From Candidatus Mediterraneibacter guildfordensis (GTDB lineage Bacteria > Bacillota > Clostridia > Lachnospirales > Lachnospiraceae): a stretch of 54,122 nt of DNA. Of the stretch, positions 25,461-32,814 are shown piece by piece. Position numbers and translations under genes: made by a program. The first letter of the stretch is position 1, and the number at the start of each line of letters is the position of its first letter. Under the pieces are notes generated by a model. It was not told where the DNA came from. It saw only the letters and a program-made list of their open reading frames with translations, and searched no databases. The stretch is from assembly GCA_019112735.1 (NCBI GenBank), contig DXIS01000007.1, positions 1 to 54,122 on the forward strand. Reading direction: 5' to 3'.

Positions 25461-26480
25461 ATGCGGAATCATGAAGTGACGAAAGAGCAGCCTCTTCTTG
25501 ACGGCACGGGCAGGATCACGGAGCCCGGCTGGGCCAGACGGCAGGTATGGACGTATGACAGGAGTATGATCCGGTCGTCTGCGCTGCGGATCAAGGAATG
25601 GGATTATTATCTTGTGATGAATGAGGACTACGGGGCGGCTTTCACGCTGTCTGATGACGGCTATATCGGACTGCAGTCGGTATCTCTTCTGAATTTTAAG
25701 GAGCGGTGGGAACATACGGAGACGATCCTTACGGCGCTTCCGCTCGGGAAGATGAAGATGCCTTCCTCATCCTCGTCCGGAGATGTGGTTTACCGGGATA
25801 AGCGGCTTCGCATGGAGTTCAGGATCGAATCCGGCAGGCGGCTTATTTCCTGTGATTTTAAGGACTTTTATGACGGAAAGCCCTTCTACTGTGAGATCGC
25901 GCTGGATCAGCCTCAGATGGATACAATGGTCATTGCAACGCCCTGGAGCGGGAAGAAAGCATTTTATTACAATCAGAAGATCAACTGTATGCCGGCGGAA
26001 GGGTATATGTCATTTGACGGAGTGACCTACTGGTTCAGTCCGGAGAAGGATTACGGGACGCTGGACTGGGGCCGGGGCGTCTGGACTTACGACAATACCT
26101 GGTACTGGGGTTCCGGAAACGGGACGATCGGCGGCAGGCCCTTCGGATTCAATATCGGGTACGGGTTCGGGGATACATCGGCGGCGACGGAAAATATCCT
26201 TTTCTATGACGGGAAGGGACACAAGCTGGATGATGTGACATTCCATATCCCGGAAGACGACTATATGAAAAAGTGGCTTTTCACTTCCAGTGACGGACGG
26301 TTTGAGATGGAGTTCACGCCGGTCCTTGACCGGGCGGCGGCCATGTCGGCGGGCCCGGTATCCACGGATCAGCATCAGGTGTTCGGACGGATGAGCGGAC
26401 GGGCTGTGCTGGATGACGGCCGGTTCATCGAACTGAAAGACTTTATGTGTTTTGCAGAAAAAGTTCATAACAGATATTGA
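25461..26480 (+). CDS. DUF2804 family protein
   Basis: A 339-residue, probably cytosolic protein of the DUF2804 group, rich in aromatic and beta-forming residues (for example DWGRGVWTYDNTWYWGSGNG and a later GYGFGDTS). It has no signal peptide. Some relatives resemble lipocalin-like or hydroxyneurosporene-synthase-type folds, but no activity is established and none is claimed. The GTG at 25452 overlaps the ribosome site AGGGAG (25447-25452); the ATG at 25461 has an 8-base spacing and is chosen. The next promoter's -35 overlaps its stop codon. Confidence 0.8.
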   Translation: MRNHEVTKEQPLLDGTGRITEPGWARRQVWTYDRSMIRSSALRIKEWDYYLVMNEDYGAAFTLSDDGYIGLQSVSLLNFKERWEHTETILTALPLGKMKMPSSSSSGDVVYRDKRLRMEFRIESGRRLISCDFKDFYDGKPFYCEIALDQPQMDTMVIATPWSGKKAFYYNQKINCMPAEGYMSFDGVTYWFSPEKDYGTLDWGRGVWTYDNTWYWGSGNGTIGGRPFGFNIGYGFGDTSAATENILFYDGKGHKLDDVTFHIPEDDYMKKWLFTSSDGRFEMEFTPVLDRAAAMSAGPVSTDQHQVFGRMSGRAVLDDGRFIELKDFMCFAEKVHNRY

Positions 26481-26505
26481 CATTCTTACTGTAACGTGAT
26501 AAAGT
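26477..26505 (+). promoter_or_regulatory. promoter for the T-box/trpB transcript
   Basis: A perfect TTGACA at 26477-26482, overlapping the DUF2804 stop, then 17 bases and TAAAGT at 26500-26505. Transcription would begin near 26512. Confidence 0.7.
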
Positions 26506-26511
26506 CTCTGT

Positions 26512-26797
26512 AAACCGATGAGGGAGAGCAAGTAGCTTCAAGGTACTGCTTCACAGAGAGCTGCGGATGGTGGGATCGCGGCAGGCAAGTGGTGAGGTGA
26601 ATGGGCTTCCGAGGGCGAACTGAAGGCCGGAAGGCTGGTAGGTGAGACGGAGAGGGAACTTCGTTACCAAAAGAAGCATATGTCAGTATGCGATGAGTGG
26701 ATGCATGAGCATCAAGCCGGGTGGCACCGCAGGAGTTGAAATGTATGATAACTCTTGTCCCTGCAATAACTAGTTGTCGGGACAGGAGTTTTTTTAT
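26512..26797 (+). promoter_or_regulatory. tryptophan T-box riboswitch
   Basis: A T-box leader that senses uncharged tRNA-Trp. The T-box core GGGTGGCACCGC is at 26719-26730. The specifier loop reads GAA-TGG-G, with codon UGG (Trp) at 26602-26604. Stem I shows the AGTA and GCGGATGG regions expected in its distal part. The terminator stem is 26750-26761 with 26779-26790 followed by T residues. When tRNA-Trp is uncharged the antiterminator should form and trpB be expressed. Confidence 0.93.
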
Positions 26798-26850
26798 TTG
26801 CCGCAGACAGCGGAAAGCTTCAGCCCCGGAGGAAAGAAAGGAGACAAATT

Positions 26851-28233
26851 ATGAGCGACAAGACAATCCCCTACAAAATCTACCTGGAAGAAAGTGAAAT
26901 GCCGAAAGAATGGTATAATGTCCGCGCGGATATGAAGAATAAGCCGGCGCCGCTTCTGAATCCGTCCACATTCAAGCCGATGACGGCGGAAGAACTGGGC
27001 GTGGTATTCTGCGAGGAACTGGTGAAACAGGAACTGGACAATGACAACCGTTACATCGAGATCCCGAAAAAAATCAGGGATTTCTACAAGATGTACCGTC
27101 CGGCGCCGCTCGTAAGGGCATACTGCCTGGAGGAGAAACTCCAGACGCCGGCGAAGATCTACTATAAATTCGAAGGAAACAATACGTCCGGAAGCCATAA
27201 GCTGAACTCCGCGATCGCACAGGCGTATTACGCGAAAGAGCAGGGGCTCAGAGGCGTGACGACAGAGACCGGGGCAGGCCAGTGGGGGACAGCGCTTTCC
27301 ATGGCGTGCGCATATCTGGATCTGGACTGCAAAGTATATATGGTAAAATGCTCCTATGAGCAGAAGCCGTTCCGCCGCGAGGTGATGCGGACATACGGAG
27401 CCAGCGTGACGCCGTCTCCGTCCGAGACCACGGAAGTAGGCAGAAAGATCCTGGCGGATCATCCGGGAACATCCGGAAGCCTTGGATGTGCGATCTCAGA
27501 GGCTGTTGAGGTTGCAACCCACACAGAAGGGTACAGATATGTACTTGGAAGCGTGCTCAACCAGGTGCTCCTGCATCAGTCGGTGATCGGCGTTGAGACG
27601 AAGATCGCCATGGATAAATACGGGATCAAGCCGGATATCATCATCGGATGTGCGGGCGGCGGATCCAACCTGGGCGGACTGATCTCCCCGTTCATGGGCG
27701 AGAAGCTGCGCGGCGAGGCGGATTATCAGTTTATCGCCGTTGAGCCGGCATCCTGCCCGAGCCTGACAAGAGGCGTATATGCCTACGATTTCTGCGATAC
27801 CGGCATGGTATGCCCGCTGGCGAAGATGTATACCCTCGGAAGCGGATTTATCCCGTCTGCAAACCATGCGGGCGGCCTGAGATACCACGGCATGAGCTCC
27901 ACGCTGTCACAGCTTTATGCGGACGGTTACATGGAGGCGCGTTCCGTAGAGCAGACGGCGGTCTTTGAAGCGGCTGAGCAGTTTGCAAGAGTAGAAGGCA
28001 TCCTTCCGGCGCCGGAGAGCAGCCACGCCATAAAGGTAGCCATCGACGAGGCGATGAAGTGCAAGGAGACGGGAGAAGAGAAGACCATCCTCTTCGGACT
28101 GACCGGAACCGGATACTTTGACATGTATGCATATGAAGCATTCAACGATGGAAGAATGACAGACTACATCCCGACAGATGAAGATCTGAAAACAGGGCTT
28201 GCCGGACTTCCGGTTGTTCCGGAAAACATTTAA
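26851..28233 (+). CDS. trpB: tryptophan synthase beta chain, TrpB2 type
   Basis: A 460-residue PLP enzyme joining indole and serine to make tryptophan. The PLP lysine is Lys117 in GSHKLNSAIAQ, the indole/serine site is in ETGAGQWG, and the phosphate loop is CAGGGSNLGG. The N-terminal extension and length mark the TrpB2 branch, which usually works without a TrpA partner. No trpA or other trp gene is nearby. The specific UGG T-box directly upstream supports a tryptophan function, perhaps salvage of indole. Confidence 0.93.
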   Translation: MSDKTIPYKIYLEESEMPKEWYNVRADMKNKPAPLLNPSTFKPMTAEELGVVFCEELVKQELDNDNRYIEIPKKIRDFYKMYRPAPLVRAYCLEEKLQTPAKIYYKFEGNNTSGSHKLNSAIAQAYYAKEQGLRGVTTETGAGQWGTALSMACAYLDLDCKVYMVKCSYEQKPFRREVMRTYGASVTPSPSETTEVGRKILADHPGTSGSLGCAISEAVEVATHTEGYRYVLGSVLNQVLLHQSVIGVETKIAMDKYGIKPDIIIGCAGGGSNLGGLISPFMGEKLRGEADYQFIAVEPASCPSLTRGVYAYDFCDTGMVCPLAKMYTLGSGFIPSANHAGGLRYHGMSSTLSQLYADGYMEARSVEQTAVFEAAEQFARVEGILPAPESSHAIKVAIDEAMKCKETGEEKTILFGLTGTGYFDMYAYEAFNDGRMTDYIPTDEDLKTGLAGLPVVPENI

Positions 28234-28296
28234 GTTTTCGGTAATTTTCAAAAAATATAAACAATTTTCAAACTTTAGATTTTTTTGAAATAAACA

Positions 28297-28325
28297 TTGA
28301 CATTTCCGCTCCCAGATAGTATTAT
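28297..28325 (+). promoter_or_regulatory. sigma-A promoter for tRNA-Leu(AAG)
   Basis: A perfect TTGACA at 28297-28302, 17 bases, TATTAT at 28320-28325. The sequence between trpB and this promoter is A/T-rich with a weak TTTCAAA/TTTGAAA hairpin. Confidence 0.8.
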
Positions 28326-28375
28326 ATCACTTGTGGTCAGCACCGAGAGGTGAACGGATCACAGAAATATGGGAT

Positions 28376-28459
28376 GCGGAAGTGTCGGAACTGGCAGACG
28401 AGCAAGACTAAGGATCTTGTGACATTCGTGTCGTGTGGGTTCAAGTCCCATCTTCCGCA
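28376..28459 (+). tRNA. tRNA-Leu (anticodon AAG)
   Basis: Acceptor arms GCGGAAG and CTTCCGC pair, with discriminator A. The anticodon stem CAAGA/TCTTG holds loop CTAAGGA, so the anticodon is AAG, expected to be edited to IAG and to read CUU/CUC. The type II variable arm is TGACATTCGTGTCG. CCA is not encoded. Length is 84. Confidence 0.95.
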
Positions 28460-28465
28460 TTAAAT

Positions 28466-28495
28466 AAAAAGCCTTGAATAATCAAGGCTTTTTTT
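28466..28495 (+). terminator. terminator after tRNA-Leu(AAG)
   Basis: AAAAAGCCTTGA and TCAAGGCTTTTT form a perfect stem around ATAA, ending in a T run. Confidence 0.93.
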
Positions 28496-28523
28496 ATAAA
28501 TTCTAGTGCGGAGCTGATGGAGA

Positions 28524-29252
28524 ATGAAAAAGAGGATATTGCTTTTGATGACTGTAGCGGCTGCAGCCATTTGTATGTCTGCGTGCAGTGATGATAATGA
28601 GAAGAAAGCGGGCGAATCCACCACCGAAAAAGTGGATGAGATGGCCAGCCAGGCACAGGAGTCCATGGACGGCATCGATCTGCCCAGTGAGTCGGTGACC
28701 AAGGCGGTCTCCAATACATGGGTTGTCCCGGATACGGACGAAGTCTATGTGCTGCAGGCTGACGGCACGGGCAACCGGGACGGCGAGCCGTTTACGTTTG
28801 AGTGCGGATTTGATGATGAGAATAATATTACGCTGAAGATCACCATGGATGACGGGAGCGCAGAGAACCTGTATGCGATCTCCACGGACAGCACGGGATA
28901 CGGGATCGACCTTGCCGCGTTGGACGACGGGGAGGATCTTAAGTTCCTGCCGGAGGATCTGGAGTTCCTGAGCACGGACGATGAGCGTATTTCCGGCCTG
29001 ATCGGCACCTGGGCGGATGAGAGCGGAAATGAGTATGAATTTGATAAAGACGGCCGTATGGCGATCCGTTCGGCGGACAGTGAGACGAAAGGGTCTTTCA
29101 GCGCGGTAGCGGACTCTGAGGGAGGATTATTCTTCAGGATCGTGGTTGAGGGCGGTTCGCTGGAGTACGGGTTTGAACTGGGGGAAGACGGAACAGAGAT
29201 GAAGCTTGCCAGTCCGGGGACGGATGTGATACACAGCTGGACAAAGAAATAG
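28524..29252 (+). CDS. lipoprotein of unknown function
   Basis: A 242-residue exported lipoprotein. The signal peptide is MKKRILLLMTVAAAAICMSA with Cys21 as the lipidated residue, followed by an acidic, Ser/Thr/Glu-rich linker. The rest is mostly acidic and beta-like, with an internal similarity between SNTWVVPDTDEVYVLQADGT and GTWADESGNEYEFDKDG. These look like two lipocalin-like or DUF-type modules in which a Trp is followed by a polar beta stretch. I do not recognise a specific family. It probably reads through or starts weakly after the tRNA terminator. Confidence 0.7.
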   Translation: MKKRILLLMTVAAAAICMSACSDDNEKKAGESTTEKVDEMASQAQESMDGIDLPSESVTKAVSNTWVVPDTDEVYVLQADGTGNRDGEPFTFECGFDDENNITLKITMDDGSAENLYAISTDSTGYGIDLAALDDGEDLKFLPEDLEFLSTDDERISGLIGTWADESGNEYEFDKDGRMAIRSADSETKGSFSAVADSEGGLFFRIVVEGGSLEYGFELGEDGTEMKLASPGTDVIHSWTKK

Positions 29253-29262
29253 CATGAAATGG

Positions 29263-29304
29263 AAAAGGAGATTTCAGTATGGACTGGATCTCCTTTATTT
29301 TTTT
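29263..29304 (+). terminator. terminator after the lipoprotein gene
   Basis: AAAGGAGAT and ATCTCCTTT form the stem around a 15-base loop, followed by ATTTTTTT. Its right part overlaps the last codons of the minus-strand regulator. Confidence 0.8.
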
Positions 29305-29519
29305 CCGGTCCTTCCGGTCAGTTCATCAAGTGTAATATCAAAGTAATCGGCGATATCCATCAGACTGTAGATGTCCGGCAGTGTGACGCCGCGCTCGTAG
29401 GCGGATATTGTCTGCCGGCGTATGTGCAGACTGTCGGCAAGCGCGTCCTGTTTTAATTCATTCTGCATCCGGAGATTCCGGATGTTTTCTCCGATGATAT
29501 TTTCGATGTTGCGTCTCAT
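29295..29519 (-). CDS. XRE-family HTH regulator, single-domain
   Basis: A 74-residue protein made almost only of a Cro/CI-type helix-turn-helix (QDALADSLHIRRQTISAYE then DIADYFDITLDELTG). Open reading extends to a TTG at 29534, but AGGG lies about 7 bases before the ATG at 29519, which is preferred. It is encoded divergently from a second XRE regulator across 163 bases; its target is likely itself, its neighbour or both. Confidence 0.85.
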   Translation of the reverse strand: MRRNIENIIGENIRNLRMQNELKQDALADSLHIRRQTISAYERGVTLPDIYSLMDIADYFDITLDELTGRTGKK

Positions 29520-29682
29520 TTGTTTTCCCTGCAATGCATTTTTCTTATTTTATCATTATTCACATTTGGTGTATTCAAATACCCGGAATATGAGTGCAAC
29601 GATACATTGCATTTGGATATTTCGTACATCTTTATCGGATAAAATAAAATCAGTACTATACTAAAGGGTGTGAGAAGATACA

Positions 29683-30030
29683 TTGGAGAACCGGATTAAA
29701 GAACTGCGGAATGAGAGAGGACTCAGGCAGGAAGATCTGGCGGAGATCATCAACGTATCCCAGCAGACGATCAGCAGACTTGAAAACGGAGAAAATTCCC
29801 TGCCTGCGGATATCCTGGTCGATCTGTCGAGATTCTTTCATGTCTCGGCTGATTACATATTAAAGCTTTCGGACGCCAGGATGACCAGAGAGTATTGCAT
29901 AGAGGCGGACCGGAATATAGAAAAGCAGATGGATCTGTTCAGGATGTATGAGCGCCTGAGCCGGGCAAATCAACACCTGCTCCGCCGGATCATGAACTGT
30001 ATGGAAGAGAATGAACTGAAAAGTGAATAA
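29683..30030 (+). CDS. XRE-family HTH regulator with C-terminal helical extension
   Basis: A 115-residue protein. Residues 1-65 are a Cro/CI-type HTH (QEDLAEIINVSQQTISRLE). The remaining 50 residues are charged and helical, probably for dimerisation. The start is TTG; no ATG is available before the HTH. It is divergent from the smaller XRE gene. Intergenic dyads at 29571-29582 and 29596-29610 are candidate operators. Confidence 0.83.
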   Translation: MENRIKELRNERGLRQEDLAEIINVSQQTISRLENGENSLPADILVDLSRFFHVSADYILKLSDARMTREYCIEADRNIEKQMDLFRMYERLSRANQHLLRRIMNCMEENELKSE

Positions 30031-30037
30031 TAATACG

Positions 30038-30075
30038 AAAAAAGAAAGAATCTTATACAGATTTTTTCTTTTTTT
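30038..30075 (+). terminator. A/T-rich terminator
   Basis: The 16-base arms at 30038-30053 and 30059-30074 pair with one G-T pair around a 5-base loop, the right arm being itself T-rich. Confidence 0.75.
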
Positions 30076-30085
30076 GTGTATTCTA

Positions 30086-30094
30086 TGCTATAAT
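30086..30094 (+). promoter_or_regulatory. extended -10 promoter for the PPK2 gene
   Basis: TGC followed by TATAAT at 30089-30094, with no clear -35. The preceding terminator and this element together mark a new transcription unit. Confidence 0.55.
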
Positions 30095-30153
30095 TACAAT
30101 AATTTATTAGAAATATGCCCGAGAAATCAGAAAAAATAAAAGGAGGAAGAGGT

Positions 30154-31713
30154 ATGTTAGAAAAAGTTGATCTGACGAAAGAAATTTCCAAGGAAGAATA
30201 CAAGGAGAAGATGCCGGTGCTTGAGGCGAAGATCGGACGGCTTCAGCGGGAATGCAAGGCGCTTAATATACCGATCATGATCGTTTTTGAAGGATTCGGA
30301 GCGGCGGGAAAAGGCCTGCAGATTGGTCATCTGATCCAGAGTATGGATCCCCGTGGATTTGAAGTGCATCCGATCAAGAATGAAACAGAAGAGGAGAAAA
30401 TGCATCCCTTCATGTGGCGGTTCTGGACGAAGACGCCGGCCAGGGGAAGGATCGCGATCTATGACGGCAGCTGGTACCGGAGAGTGCTGATCGACCGGTT
30501 TGAAAAACGGACAAAGAACAAAGACCTCCCGGCGGCTTTCCATTCCATAAATTCATTTGAAGAGCAGCTGGTGGAAGACGGGAATCTGATCATCAAGCTG
30601 TTCCTCGATATTGATAAAAAGGAGCAGAAGAAACGGTTCGACAAGCTGGAAAAGAATAAAGAGACAGCGTGGCGCGTCAGCCAGGGCGACCGGGAGCGGA
30701 ACGCACATTATGACGAGTACGCGGCGATGATGGAAGAGATGCTGTTCAAGACGGATACGGATTATGCGCCGTGGACGCTCATTGAATCCATGGACCGCAG
30801 GTTTGCCACGGTAAAGATCTATACGACCGTGATCAAGGCGATGGCGGATCAGATCGAGAAGGTGAAGCGCCAGAATGAAAAGAAGGCGGCGGAAAAAGCA
30901 GCGGCTGCGGCAGCACCTGAGAAGGCGGCGACGGCCGATGTGATCGATGAGATCGCGAAGGAAGCAGATGCAGAGATGAAGGAACTGCAGGTTTCCATCC
31001 TGTCAAAAGCGGATCTGTCCCTTGCCTATACCCGGGAAGAATATAAAGAAAAGCTGGACAAGCTGCAGGCCAAAATAGAGAAACTGCACGGGGAACTGTA
31101 CCGCAGGAGGATCCCGGTCGTACTCGGATTCGAAGGATGGGATGCCGGCGGAAAGGGCGGCGCGATCAAACGTCTGACTGCGAAGATGGATTCCAGAGGT
31201 TATGTGGTGAATCCGACTGCATCGCCCAATGATATTGAGAAAGCCCACCATTATCTGTGGAGATTCTGGCGCGCCATGCCTAAAGACGGCCATGTGGCGA
31301 TCTTTGACCGGACCTGGTACGGACGCGTGATGGTAGAGCGGATCGAAGGGTTCTGTACAGAGGCTGAGTGGAAGCGCGCATATAAAGAGATCAATGATAT
31401 GGAGCGGGATCTGACGGACGCCGGCGCGATCGTGATCAAGTTCTGGATGCACATCGATAAAGATGAGCAGGAGCGGCGTTTTAAAGAGCGTCAGGAGAAT
31501 CCGGAGAAACAGTGGAAGATCACGGACGAAGACTGGAGAAACCGTGAGAAATGGGATCAGTATGAGGACGCTGTCAATGAGATGCTGATGCGGACGTCCA
31601 CGGATTATGCGCCGTGGGTTGTTGTGGAAGGAAACAGCAAGTATTATGCCCGCGTAAAGGTGCTTAAGACGGTGGTTGATGCCATTGAAGAGCGGCTGAA
31701 GAAAGAGGAGTGA
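30154..31713 (+). CDS. tandem-domain polyphosphate kinase 2 / polyphosphate:AMP phosphotransferase-like
   Basis: A 519-residue protein with two PPK2 domains joined by an Ala/Glu-rich linker at about residues 240-285. Such fused proteins (class II, Pap-like) use polyphosphate to phosphorylate AMP to ADP. Domain 1 has EGFGAAGKG near residue 46 and domain 2 the canonical EGWDAGGKGGAIK. Both keep the lid-type arginines and the DGSWYRR and DRTWYGR motifs. In such fusions often only one domain is active. AAAGGAGG lies 7 bases before the ATG. It probably heads a transcript with dgt, which starts 7 bases after its stop. Confidence 0.88.
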   Translation: MLEKVDLTKEISKEEYKEKMPVLEAKIGRLQRECKALNIPIMIVFEGFGAAGKGLQIGHLIQSMDPRGFEVHPIKNETEEEKMHPFMWRFWTKTPARGRIAIYDGSWYRRVLIDRFEKRTKNKDLPAAFHSINSFEEQLVEDGNLIIKLFLDIDKKEQKKRFDKLEKNKETAWRVSQGDRERNAHYDEYAAMMEEMLFKTDTDYAPWTLIESMDRRFATVKIYTTVIKAMADQIEKVKRQNEKKAAEKAAAAAAPEKAATADVIDEIAKEADAEMKELQVSILSKADLSLAYTREEYKEKLDKLQAKIEKLHGELYRRRIPVVLGFEGWDAGGKGGAIKRLTAKMDSRGYVVNPTASPNDIEKAHHYLWRFWRAMPKDGHVAIFDRTWYGRVMVERIEGFCTEAEWKRAYKEINDMERDLTDAGAIVIKFWMHIDKDEQERRFKERQENPEKQWKITDEDWRNREKWDQYEDAVNEMLMRTSTDYAPWVVVEGNSKYYARVKVLKTVVDAIEERLKKEE

Positions 31714-31720
31714 TGACAGC

Positions 31721-32722
31721 ATGACGATCCGGGAACAGCTGGAAGAACGGGAACTACAGTATCTGAGCCCTTATGCCGCGCGCAGCCGGGAATCCAAAGG
31801 AAGGATGCGGGAGGAAGCCCAGTGTGATATCCGGCCGGTCTTTCAGAGAGACCGGGACCGGATCCTCCACTGTAAGTCCTTCCGCCGTCTGAAGCAGAAG
31901 ACCCAGGTCTTTCTGCTCCCCAGCGGTGATCATTACCGCACGCGCCTGACGCATACGCTGGAAGTGTCGCAGAATGCGAGGACGATCGCCAAGGCCCTTC
32001 GGCTCAATGAGGATCTTGCAGAGGCGATCGCCCTGGGACACGACCTGGGGCATACGCCGTTTGGCCATGCGGGCGAACGGGCGCTCAATACGGTATATCA
32101 TTTTTCACACAACCAGCAGAGCCTGCGGGTAGTGGACTGCATTGAGAAACAGGGCAGAGGGCTGAACCTGACCTGGGAAGTACGGGACGGGATCCTGAAT
32201 CATCAGACGGCCGGGCATCCGCATACGCTGGAAGGACAGGTGGTGCGGATCTCGGACAAGCTGGCCTACATCTATCACGATATGGATGACGCCATCCGCG
32301 GCGGGATCCTCACAGAGGAGGACATCCCGACGGATCTCAGGAACATTCTGGGCAATTCCTGCAAGGAGCGGCTGAATAAGCTGATCCATGATGTGATCAC
32401 GAACAGCATGGACCGGCCCAGGATCAGTATGTCTCCCGCCGTGGAAAAGGCGATGGCCAATCTGCGTGCGTTCATGTTTGAAAATGTGTATCTCAATCCA
32501 AAGGCGAAAGGAGAGGAAAATAAAGCGGTACATATGGTCATCCAGCTGTACGAGTATTACATGAAGCATCCGGAGCTTCTGCCGGATCAGTTCCTCTATG
32601 CGCTGGAACATACGGATATCAGCCGGGAGCAGGTGGTGTGCGACCACATCGCCGGGATGACGGATTCCTACGCGGTAGAGAAGTTCAAGGATTATTTTGT
32701 GCCGGAGTCGTGGAAGATTTAA
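31721..32722 (+). CDS. dgt: dGTP triphosphohydrolase-like HD protein
   Basis: A 333-residue HD-domain hydrolase of the deoxyguanosinetriphosphatase-like group. The HD metal site is spread over RLTHTLEV, GHDLGHTPFGHAGE and the later SDKLAYIYHDMDD. Relatives hydrolyse dNTPs to deoxynucleosides and triphosphate. Its place before dnaG and rpoD is characteristic of Clostridia and consistent with a role in nucleotide balance during replication. Confidence 0.88.
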   Translation: MTIREQLEERELQYLSPYAARSRESKGRMREEAQCDIRPVFQRDRDRILHCKSFRRLKQKTQVFLLPSGDHYRTRLTHTLEVSQNARTIAKALRLNEDLAEAIALGHDLGHTPFGHAGERALNTVYHFSHNQQSLRVVDCIEKQGRGLNLTWEVRDGILNHQTAGHPHTLEGQVVRISDKLAYIYHDMDDAIRGGILTEEDIPTDLRNILGNSCKERLNKLIHDVITNSMDRPRISMSPAVEKAMANLRAFMFENVYLNPKAKGEENKAVHMVIQLYEYYMKHPELLPDQFLYALEHTDISREQVVCDHIAGMTDSYAVEKFKDYFVPESWKI

Positions 32723-32780
32723 AAAAATAAAGGAAAGAATAAAGTTTTGTCGAATATATAATATAGGGTATCTTTTAACA

Positions 32781-32799
32781 GACAGTTTATGAAACTGTC
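32781..32799 (+). promoter_or_regulatory. hairpin directly before the dnaG ribosome site
   Basis: GACAGTTT, ATG, AAACTGTC: a perfect 8-base inverted repeat ending 3 bases before AAGGGAG. It could act as operator, RNA stabiliser or translation control element. A/T-rich DNA with a TATAAT at 32757-32762 lies upstream, without a good -35. Confidence 0.5.
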
Positions 32800-32814
32800 C
32801 TGAAGGGAGAAAAC

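Noticed and set aside
28243..28277. Two AATTTTC-starting boxes resembling CodY sites
   Set aside because: They lie just after trpB in very A/T-rich DNA before a tRNA promoter; matches are only partial and the position makes little regulatory sense.
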